DNA from: DASVRZ01 sp038228695
Lineage (GTDB): Bacteria > Verrucomicrobiota > Verrucomicrobiia > Chthoniobacterales > DASVRZ01
Direction of reading: 5' to 3'
NCBI GenBank assembly: GCA_038228695.1
Contig: JBBRPA010000061.1
Coordinates: forward strand, 1-17,141
Length of the DNA stretch: 17,141 nt
This document shows positions 7,284-14,650 of this stretch, piece after piece. Position 1 is the first letter of the stretch. The number at the start of each line of letters is the position of its first letter. The translations under genes and the position numbers were made by a program. Below the pieces are notes generated by a model that worked only from the letters and a program-made list of their open reading frames with translations, did no database searches and was not told the DNA's origin.

Positions 7284-9290
7284 ATGCGCCGCTTTCTCTT
7301 ATTCACCGCCCTTGCCACTCTCGCTCACGCCGAATCGGCCTTCGATACAGCTAACATCGACCCGTCCACCAAGCCCTGCGAAAATTTTTTCCAATACGCC
7401 AATGGCACCTGGCTAAAGAACAATCCCATCCCCGGCGAATACGCGACTTGGGGCAGTTTCGTCGAACTGGTTGAGGAAAATAACCTCAAGCTCAAAGCCA
7501 TCCTCGAGGAGTCCGCTTCGGACACAGCTACTCCTGAGGGATCGGTCCGGAAAAAAATTGGTGATTTCTACGCTAGCGGGATGGATCTAGAGGCAATCAA
7601 CCGGGCTGGCGTCGCGCCGTTGCAAGAGGAATTCGACCGAATTGCAGGTCTCAAATCCACTGCCGAACTTCCGACACTTTTCGCCCATTTGCATGATATC
7701 GGAGTGGATGCGGTTTTTAATTTTTTCGCCGACCAAGATGCGAAAGAAAGTAATCGCGTAATCGCCCAATTCTACCAAGGCGGCCTCGGTTTACCGGATC
7801 GCGATTACTATACAAAAACGGACGATGCCTCCAAAAAGATTCGCGACCAGTATGTGGCGCACGTTGTGAAAATGTTCACCCTGCTGGGCGATTCGGCCAA
7901 GGACGCGGAGGCGCAGGCGGCCACCGTACTCCAGCTTGAAACCGCACTCGCCGAAGCCTCGATGACGAAAGTAGAGCAACGCGATCCGCAGGCAGTTTAC
8001 CATAAAATGAATCTCGCGAGCGTCTCCGCTTTAACTCCTAGCTTCGACCAAAAATCCTATCTAGCGGGTCGGGGTCTCGGTGATCCGGGCGATTTTTGTG
8101 TGGGGCAGCCAGAGTTCTTGAAAAAATTTAACGCGCTCATCAACACAGTCGCACTAGACGATTGGAAAACCTACCTGCGCTGGCATTTGCTCCACAGCAA
8201 CGCCGGAGAGTTGAGCGATCCATTCGTGAACGAAAACTTCGCTTTTTATGGGAAAATTCTCACCGGCGCGCAAGAGTTACGGCCGCGCTGGAAGCGGGTC
8301 CTCGGGGCAACTGACGGGGCGCTGGGCGAGGCTACTGGGCAGCTTTTTGTTGCGAAATATTTTCCACCGGAAGCCAAGCAGCGCATCCTCGATCTCGTGG
8401 CCGACCTGCGCGCCACGCTCCGCGAGCGGATTGAGGCTCTACCTTGGATGGAAGCGGAGACCAAAGCCGCTGCGCTCAAGAAGCTCGACAAGTTCACTGT
8501 CAAAATGGGCTATCCGGATGAGTGGCGGGATTATTCCGCGCTGAAGATCGATCGGAATAGTTATGTGATGAACACCATCCGCGCCGGCCAGTTTGAGAAC
8601 CAACGGAACCTCGCGAAGATTGGTAAGCCGGTTGACCGTAAGGAATGGCTGATGACCCCGCAAACGGTGAACGCTTATTACAATCCCGCGCTGAACGAAA
8701 TTGTTTTCCCGGCTGGCATTTTGCAACCCCCGTTCTTCAGCGCGAAATCCGATGACGCGATCAATTTTGGCGGAATTGGGGCGGTCATCGGACATGAGAT
8801 GACTCACGGATTTGACGACCAAGGACGCCAGTTCGACGCCGACGGCAACCTCAAAGAATGGTGGACCGAAGGGGATCGGAAAAAATTTGGCGAACGCGCC
8901 CAGAAAGTGGTGGATCAGTATGGTAACTACACCGCGGTGGATGATCTGAAAGTAAACGGCCAACTCACCCAAGGCGAAAACATTGCCGACATTGGTGGCG
9001 TGCGTATCGCCTGGTCTGCGTTGCAGAAGAAATGGGCCAAGGAGGGCAAGCCGACTCCGATCGACGGATTTACTTCGGAGCAACGCTTCTTCCTCGGCTG
9101 GGCGCAGGTCTGGCGTTCTAACATTCGCAAAGAGGCTCTTCGGTTGCGCGCCCTCACCGACCCTCACAGCCCGGCGATTCACCGCGTCAACGGCGTAGTC
9201 GCCAATATGCCAGAATTTTTCTCAGCCTTCGGTTGCGCACCGGATAAAGCTCTCGCCCAACCAGAAAAAGATCGCGCTGCCATCTGGTAG
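7284..9290 (+). CDS. Exported M13-family (neprilysin/PepO-like) zinc metallopeptidase
   Basis: This 668-aa protein is a zinc endopeptidase that cuts short peptides. A 16-residue signal peptide ends in AHA before ESAF, predicting export to the periplasm or beyond; there is no lipobox cysteine. The N-terminal M13 domain spans about 20-400 with the typical YANGTWL (38-44). The catalytic domain has NAYYNP (463-468), the zinc motif HEMTH (H504, E505, H508) and the third-ligand motif ENIAD (565-569). The closing VNGVVANMPEFFSAFGC block and a terminal tryptophan are also family features. The family is usually about 650-750 aa, so it is complete. The start lies 8 bp after pdxH with no SD site, suggesting read-through expression in the same operon. 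Its natural substrate cannot be inferred. Confidence 0.95.
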   Translation: MRRFLLFTALATLAHAESAFDTANIDPSTKPCENFFQYANGTWLKNNPIPGEYATWGSFVELVEENNLKLKAILEESASDTATPEGSVRKKIGDFYASGMDLEAINRAGVAPLQEEFDRIAGLKSTAELPTLFAHLHDIGVDAVFNFFADQDAKESNRVIAQFYQGGLGLPDRDYYTKTDDASKKIRDQYVAHVVKMFTLLGDSAKDAEAQAATVLQLETALAEASMTKVEQRDPQAVYHKMNLASVSALTPSFDQKSYLAGRGLGDPGDFCVGQPEFLKKFNALINTVALDDWKTYLRWHLLHSNAGELSDPFVNENFAFYGKILTGAQELRPRWKRVLGATDGALGEATGQLFVAKYFPPEAKQRILDLVADLRATLRERIEALPWMEAETKAAALKKLDKFTVKMGYPDEWRDYSALKIDRNSYVMNTIRAGQFENQRNLAKIGKPVDRKEWLMTPQTVNAYYNPALNEIVFPAGILQPPFFSAKSDDAINFGGIGAVIGHEMTHGFDDQGRQFDADGNLKEWWTEGDRKKFGERAQKVVDQYGNYTAVDDLKVNGQLTQGENIADIGGVRIAWSALQKKWAKEGKPTPIDGFTSEQRFFLGWAQVWRSNIRKEALRLRALTDPHSPAIHRVNGVVANMPEFFSAFGCAPDKALAQPEKDRAAIW

Positions 9291-9314
9291 GCGGGCTTTT
9301 GCCGGTTTAACTCT

Positions 9315-10562
9315 ATGGTCATCATCATTGGAGGCGGACTGGCCGGATTAACCTGCGCCCGAACGCTTCAACAGGCGGGCGTGGATTTTCAGCTCCTCGA
9401 GACTGGGGAAGCCTTGGGCGGCCGCCTTCGCACCACGGTAACGCCGGATGGCTTTCATCTCGACCACGGTTTTCAGGTTCTGCTGAACAATTACCCGGCG
9501 GTGCGCCGTCATCTCGACCTCGAAAAACTCCTCCCGCATTACTTCGATTCCGGAGCGATTCTGGCCAACGGTCAAGACCAATCCCGAGTTTGGCATTTCC
9601 TCCATCATCCGACGAAACTCTGGGAATCGGCTGTCGGAAAATATGCGACTTGGTCCGATAAATTGCTCCTAGGCAAACTCGCTGCCGAGCTCCTGCTGGC
9701 GTCTCCCGAAAAACTCCTCGAACAGGATCGCCTCCGCATCTCGACCCGCGACTTTCTCGAAAAACGTGGTTTTTCCCCTTTCATCGTCGAAAGTTTTTTC
9801 CGTCCCTTTTTTGGGGGCGTATTGCTCGACAACAATCTCTCCACAAGCGCCTCGCTCTTCCAGTATTACTTCCAGAAATTCATCCTCGGCAACACCCTAA
9901 TCCCGGCGAAAGGCATTCAGGAAATTCCCCGCCAACTAGCGGCGCGGCTGCCCGAGGGAAGTGTTCAGCTAGGAGTATCCGTCGAGAAAATCACCCGCCA
10001 CGGAGTCCAGCTTAATGGCGGCCGGAAAATTGCCGGTAGCCACATCATTCTAGCCACGGCCGCGCCCGAGGCAGCTCGGCTTTTGAAACGAAAAAGTCCG
10101 CCCCCGCCCCGGCGAGTCACGGTGGCCTACTTCGCTTCCAACCAGCCCGTCTACCGGGAGAAACTGCTCGTTCTTCCCGCAGGCAAACACCGACTGGTCA
10201 GGCATTTCGCCCAAGTAACCAACGTGGCCCCGACCCTCGCCCCTGCCGGGCGCCATCTGCTCTCCGCGACGATCCTCGACCGCGATTCCCATAATAACGA
10301 AGCGCTTTCCGCCCTCGCCCACGCGGAAATCTCGGCGATTTATCCCGCCGCGAAAATTTTACTCGAGCCACTCGCGGTGATCGACGTGCCCTATGCCGTG
10401 CCGACGCAGTTGCCACGATTTTCCCTGCAACAATCCAATGGTTTGCTTCCGAACAACGTCCACCTCGCGGGAGATCACACCCTGCACGGCAGCGTTCAGG
10501 GAGCGATGGAGTCGGGTGAGAAAGCCGCGTTTGCCGTCTTGAAAGATCTGCGATGCGGCTAG
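9315..10562 (+). CDS. FAD-dependent oxidoreductase, amine-oxidase/phytoene-desaturase-like
   Basis: This 415-aa flavoprotein has an N-terminal Rossmann motif GGGLAGL (6-12), an acidic residue closing the second strand (E29), and GGRLRT (35-40). The substrate-side block HLDHGFQVLL (48-57) follows. The C-terminal FAD motif LAGD (384-387) with GAMESG (396-401) completes a NAD(P)/FAD amine-oxidase fold. Relatives include phytoene desaturase, HpnE and protoporphyrinogen oxidase. The closest group I recognise is a widespread but uncharacterised family with the DHGFQVLL signature, so no substrate is assigned. It begins 24 bp after the M13 peptidase and overlaps the recQ start by 10 bp. There is no signal peptide and no carotenoid or haem gene nearby to suggest a pathway. 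Confidence 0.85.
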   Translation: MVIIIGGGLAGLTCARTLQQAGVDFQLLETGEALGGRLRTTVTPDGFHLDHGFQVLLNNYPAVRRHLDLEKLLPHYFDSGAILANGQDQSRVWHFLHHPTKLWESAVGKYATWSDKLLLGKLAAELLLASPEKLLEQDRLRISTRDFLEKRGFSPFIVESFFRPFFGGVLLDNNLSTSASLFQYYFQKFILGNTLIPAKGIQEIPRQLAARLPEGSVQLGVSVEKITRHGVQLNGGRKIAGSHIILATAAPEAARLLKRKSPPPPRRVTVAYFASNQPVYREKLLVLPAGKHRLVRHFAQVTNVAPTLAPAGRHLLSATILDRDSHNNEALSALAHAEISAIYPAAKILLEPLAVIDVPYAVPTQLPRFSLQQSNGLLPNNVHLAGDHTLHGSVQGAMESGEKAAFAVLKDLRCG

Positions 10563-12487
10563 ACGAACTCGTTCAGGAAAAGTTTGGACACGCTGAATTT
10601 CGCCCCGGGCAACGGCAAATCATCGAAGCCCTCCTCGCTGGTCGTTCCGCTCTAGCCATTTTTCCGACTGGCGGAGGAAAATCGCTTTGCTATCAATTGC
10701 CTGCCCTGATGCTCGACGGGCTGACTCTAGTGATCTCGCCGTTGATCGCATTGATGAAAGATCAGGTCGATGCACTCTTGAAACGTGGAGTGGCAGCCGC
10801 GCGTTTGGATTCAACTCTGAATGTGAACGAGTTAGCGGCAGTCTGGCAGCAGCTGGAAGACCGCTCGCTGAAGCTGCTCTACGTTGCTCCCGAGCGGCTG
10901 GCGAATGAGAAATTTGTCGAGCGAATGCGCGGCGTTAGGATTGCGTTAGTGGCGATTGATGAGGCGCATTGCATCTCGGAATGGGGACACAATTTCCGGC
11001 CCGATTATTTGCGACTGGCAAAGATCGTTAAGAAATGGCGAATCAAGCGCGTGCTAGCGCTAACCGCGACGGCGACTCCCGAAGTGGCGAGAGACATCGC
11101 CAGAGAATTTCGCATTGCGAGCAAAGATCGAATTGTCACGTCGTTTCATCGACCGAATCTTTTTTTAGCTGTGACGCCAGTTTCCGCGACAGAGCGAGTG
11201 GCCCTATTAGTCGAAAAACTCAAAGCCGGAAATCGCTTCCCAGCGATTGTCTATGTGACCTTGCAGGAAACGAGTGAAACAGTTGCTGCGCATTTGCAAC
11301 GGGCCGGCATTCGCGCCCGGGCTTATCACGCAGGCTTGGCAGATGATGTGCGAACTGAGGTGCAGCGAGCGTTCATGTTAGACGTTATCGAAGTTATTGT
11401 GGCCACGATTGCCTTTGGTATGGGCGTGGACAAAGCGAATGTGCGCTCTGTCTTCCACTTCAATCTGCCCAAGACGTTGGAAAGTTATCAGCAGGAAATT
11501 GGTCGCGCCGGACGCGATGGACAACCTTCGGATTGCGAGCTGCTGGCCTGCGGTGATGACATCCGGATCTTGGAAAATTTCGTTCTTGGTGACACACCTA
11601 CGCGTCACACTTTGTTGCAACTCTGCGATCATTTTCTGCGTCAGGGTCAGGAGTTTTCTATCAGCCGATACGATCTTTCACGGAGTCAGGACGTGAAGAC
11701 GATCGTGCTGGAAACCGCAATCACTTATCTCGAAAAGGCGAAAATCCTCGAACCGATCGGGTCATATTACACCAAATTTGAAATCACCTTTACCCACGGC
11801 GAAGAACGAGCGTTGATCGGACACAGCGCGGGACGGCAGCGGTTTCTCCAAAAGCTCCTCGGTTGTGGCGCACGCCGTGGACGAAAGCTAACCATCACGA
11901 TTGAGGAAGCCACCGAAGCGCTTGATGAATCGCGCGAAAAGATTCTTCGCAACCTGAAGTTGCTCGAAGAGGCGGGTGATATTGTGCTAGTCGCAAAGGG
12001 CATCCGCCATCTTTACCGGCTGCTTCCAGAGTCTGCTAATTTTACGCCCGCGAAATTAGCGGATTGGCTGTTTCCGTATTTTATCGAACGCGAGACCGCC
12101 GATTTGGCGCGCTTGCAATCCATCGTCGCGTTTGCGGAAAGCACGAAATGCCTCACGACCCAGCTCTTAAAACATTTCGGAGAAAAAATTTCGCCCTGCG
12201 GACATTGCTCCAATTGCCTAACACCGCGCGGCCGTAAAAAACTTCCGCAAACAAAATTAAAGGCGATCAGCCTCGATCAGATCGCGACGATCCAAATGTT
12301 GATCGAAGAAAAACAACCGGCGCTTCGCAGTCAACGTCAGCTCGCAAAATTTCTCTGCGGCTTGCAAAGCCCCGCGCTGCAACGCGACCGGCTAAACTCG
12401 ATTAGGCGGCACGACGCTTTTGCGTTGCTCGCGCACCTGCCTTTTTCGGAGGTGCTGATCCAGACGAAGAGCATGCTGATTGAATAA
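10553..12487 (+). CDS. recQ: RecQ-family ATP-dependent DNA helicase
   Basis: This 644-aa protein unwinds DNA 3' to 5' in recombination and fork repair. The helicase core (1-345) shows motif 0 FRPGQRQ (16-22), Walker A TGGGKS (39-44), DEAH (136-139) with the RecQ aromatic loop, LTATAT (170-175), and motif VI QEIGRAGRDG (314-323). The zinc cysteines fit the RecQ spacing (C533, C549, C552, C555, with HFGE at 541-544), but they lie about 190 residues past the core instead of directly after it. The intervening part (345-530) looks like one or two winged-helix segments. No HRDC domain is recognisable in the last 80 residues. The ATG overlaps the FAD oxidoreductase stop by 10 bp. The final 86 bp overlap the hybrid kinase gene tail to tail. 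Confidence 0.93.
   Translation: MRLDELVQEKFGHAEFRPGQRQIIEALLAGRSALAIFPTGGGKSLCYQLPALMLDGLTLVISPLIALMKDQVDALLKRGVAAARLDSTLNVNELAAVWQQLEDRSLKLLYVAPERLANEKFVERMRGVRIALVAIDEAHCISEWGHNFRPDYLRLAKIVKKWRIKRVLALTATATPEVARDIAREFRIASKDRIVTSFHRPNLFLAVTPVSATERVALLVEKLKAGNRFPAIVYVTLQETSETVAAHLQRAGIRARAYHAGLADDVRTEVQRAFMLDVIEVIVATIAFGMGVDKANVRSVFHFNLPKTLESYQQEIGRAGRDGQPSDCELLACGDDIRILENFVLGDTPTRHTLLQLCDHFLRQGQEFSISRYDLSRSQDVKTIVLETAITYLEKAKILEPIGSYYTKFEITFTHGEERALIGHSAGRQRFLQKLLGCGARRGRKLTITIEEATEALDESREKILRNLKLLEEAGDIVLVAKGIRHLYRLLPESANFTPAKLADWLFPYFIERETADLARLQSIVAFAESTKCLTTQLLKHFGEKISPCGHCSNCLTPRGRKKLPQTKLKAISLDQIATIQMLIEEKQPALRSQRQLAKFLCGLQSPALQRDRLNSIRRHDAFALLAHLPFSEVLIQTKSMLIE
12402..12487. other. 86-bp tail-to-tail coding overlap of recQ and hybrid kinase
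   Basis: The hybrid kinase stop (TAA, complement of 12402-12404) lies 86 bp inside recQ, whose own stop is TAA at 12485-12487. The overlap encodes the last 28 codons of each gene on opposite strands. The kinase part lies just beyond the end of receiver 2 and is a Ser/Lys/Arg-rich tail; the recQ part lies beyond any recognised domain. There is no room for conventional terminators between the genes, so convergent transcripts must overlap. Confidence 0.85.
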
Positions 12488-14648
12488 ATCGCGAATCGCA
12501 GCCGTCGAGGCAATCGCGCACCGCCCGGACGAGTATTTCGGGCTTGTAAGGTTTCTCCAAAAAGTTGATCAGCCCATTCTGCGGATTGGTCAGCGTCGCA
12601 AAATTCGAGCTGTAGCCACTGGAGAAGATAACTTTCAGCGCGGGTTTTTCCGATTGCAGATGTTCAGCCACCGCGTTGCCACTCATGCCATTGGGCATAA
12701 CGATGTCGGTGACTAGCAGATCAATTTTTCGATGATTTTCCGCCCACACCTTCAGGGCCGACGGACCGTCGCTCGCCTCGAGCACATGGTAGCCGTAGTC
12801 GCGCAGGACGTAGGTCATGATTTCGCGGACCGCCGGTTCGTCCTCGACGACAAGAATGGTTTCGTTTCCGCCAGATAATTTCGCAAGTGGGGCGTTTTCC
12901 ATTTCATCTGGTTTTTCCTCAATCGCAGGAAAATAGATTTTGAATGTGGAACCCTCTTGCATTTGGCTCTCGACCTCAATCCAGCCTTCATGCTGGGCAG
13001 CGAGTCCATAGACTGTGGCCAAGCCAAGACCGGTGCCTTTGCCCACTTCCTTGGTCGTAAAAAACGGCTCGAAAATACGGGCCACCGTTTCTGGAGTCAT
13101 CCCGCAGCCCGTGTCGCTCAAAGTCAGGCAGACAAATTCCCCTGTGGCGGCCTGAGGGTTTTTCCTAACATGCGCAGCATCGATTTCGATCAGGCGGGTA
13201 GCAACGATTAATTTGCCTCCCTTCGGCATGGCGTCGCGGGCGTTGACGACGAGGTTCATGACGATTTGCTCGAGGTTACTTTGATCGGCCCGGATCGCAG
13301 GCAGTTTTTCGGAAAGCTGGCTCTTGAGCTGAATGTGCTCACCAATCAGGCGGCTAAGCATGCCATCGAGATTTTTTACCAGATCATTCAGATTGATGGG
13401 TCGCATTTGCACGACTTGCTTGCGACTAAAAGCGAGGAGTTGCCGGGTGAGCGTGGCGGCCCGTTCTGCGGCCACCGAGACGTGGTTGAGTGATTCGCTA
13501 ATGCCTTTATCGAGATTGTCGGCGGCCAGGTGAATGCTGGCGTGGCCTTGGATGACGGTGAGCATGTTGTTGAAATCATGCGCAACGCCGGCCGCAAATT
13601 GCCCCACCGCCTCGAGTTTCTGGGAATGGCGGAGTTGTTTCTCGAGATTGCGCTGTTCACTAACATCGAGCGTCGCGAGCAGGGCCACTTTCTCGTCGCC
13701 CAGTTGGAAGACCTCTGCCGAGATGACGCACTCGCGGGTTTCGCCGCTGCGAGCGCGAAGCGGGCATTCAAAATTGCGGACAGATTTTCCCTGTTTTAGT
13801 TGTTCGAAAATCAGCGTGCTCAAACCTTGGTTGGCGTTGATTTTGAGTTCGTCGGGCGTGCGACTGATGACCTCCAACCGCCGCCAACCGGAGATCTCCA
13901 GGAACGCGTCGTTCACATCGAGGAAACGCTCTGTGGAGAGCGATTGGATCGCCATCGGAATGGGACTGGCTTGGAAGGCTCTGGCAAAGCGGTCCTCGGA
14001 ATGTCGCAAATCATTCTCCGCCTGTTCGCGGTCTCGCATTTCCAAGCGTAACCGGGCATTCGCGGCCTGAAGTTCCTCAGTGCGTTTCTCGACGATTTCA
14101 TCGAGCCCGCTGAGATGGGTCTGCAACCGATGGCTCAAAGTCCACTTCTGGGTGAGCGTGTGGGCAAGTTGGAGGACTTCGACGTTATCGAAAGGTTTTT
14201 TGAGAATGACCAGACTATCCGTCTTTCCAAATTTCCGGATCATGTCGGCCCAAGAATAATCGGAATACGCCGTGCAGATGACGATTTGCAGATCGGGATG
14301 GAGTTTCCAAATTCGAGTGATGGTCTCCACACCGTCCCAACCTGGCGGCATGCGGACATCGACAAAGGCCATCGCGTAGGGGCGGCCCACGGCTACGGCG
14401 GCTTGCACCATTTTCAAACCTTCCTGTCCCTGAAAAGCGGAATCGATCTCAAACTCCACATCGACTAATGTCTCCACCTCGACCCCGAAAAGCGCTGCGG
14501 CCTCCTCGTCGAGTTCCGAATCCTCCTTCGCCGGGCTGCCTAGGATTTTGCGAATGTCATCATGGATCGAGCGGTTGTCGTCGATGACTAATATCCGTTG
14601 ATTGAGCTCGCCGGGATTTTTCTGCGGAATGATTTTTTTGGCTGGCAT
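12402..14648 (-). CDS. Hybrid sensor kinase: REC-PAS-HisKA-HATPase-REC
   Basis: This 748-aa cytoplasmic hybrid kinase has no membrane helix. The order is: receiver 1 (about 17-165; D23/D24, phospho-acceptor D97 in VDVRMPPGWDG, K150/K151) with an acidic insertion after its first helix (about 40-70); a coiled coil (175-215); PAS (about 216-335); HisKA with H357 in GVAHDFNN; HATPase with N466, DTGCG (512-516) and GKGTGLGL (536-543); and receiver 2 (about 595-717; E602/D603, D648, K699). All phosphotransfer residues are present. Receiver 1 belongs to a known group with DDNRSIHDD, ICTAYSDYSW and KPFDNVEVLQLA blocks, often encoded next to a membrane kinase. It follows the membrane sensor kinase by 2 bp and is probably its phosphorelay partner. 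The last 28 codons are antisense to recQ. Confidence 0.93.
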   Translation of the reverse strand: MPAKKIIPQKNPGELNQRILVIDDNRSIHDDIRKILGSPAKEDSELDEEAAALFGVEVETLVDVEFEIDSAFQGQEGLKMVQAAVAVGRPYAMAFVDVRMPPGWDGVETITRIWKLHPDLQIVICTAYSDYSWADMIRKFGKTDSLVILKKPFDNVEVLQLAHTLTQKWTLSHRLQTHLSGLDEIVEKRTEELQAANARLRLEMRDREQAENDLRHSEDRFARAFQASPIPMAIQSLSTERFLDVNDAFLEISGWRRLEVISRTPDELKINANQGLSTLIFEQLKQGKSVRNFECPLRARSGETRECVISAEVFQLGDEKVALLATLDVSEQRNLEKQLRHSQKLEAVGQFAAGVAHDFNNMLTVIQGHASIHLAADNLDKGISESLNHVSVAAERAATLTRQLLAFSRKQVVQMRPINLNDLVKNLDGMLSRLIGEHIQLKSQLSEKLPAIRADQSNLEQIVMNLVVNARDAMPKGGKLIVATRLIEIDAAHVRKNPQAATGEFVCLTLSDTGCGMTPETVARIFEPFFTTKEVGKGTGLGLATVYGLAAQHEGWIEVESQMQEGSTFKIYFPAIEEKPDEMENAPLAKLSGGNETILVVEDEPAVREIMTYVLRDYGYHVLEASDGPSALKVWAENHRKIDLLVTDIVMPNGMSGNAVAEHLQSEKPALKVIFSSGYSSNFATLTNPQNGLINFLEKPYKPEILVRAVRDCLDGCDSRFIQSACSSSGSAPPKKAGARATQKRRAA

Positions 14649-14650
14649 GG

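Noticed and set aside
8439..9182. 247-codon minus-strand open frame
   Set aside because: Antisense to the catalytic half of the M13 peptidase, including HEMTH. Its product looks like shadow sequence.
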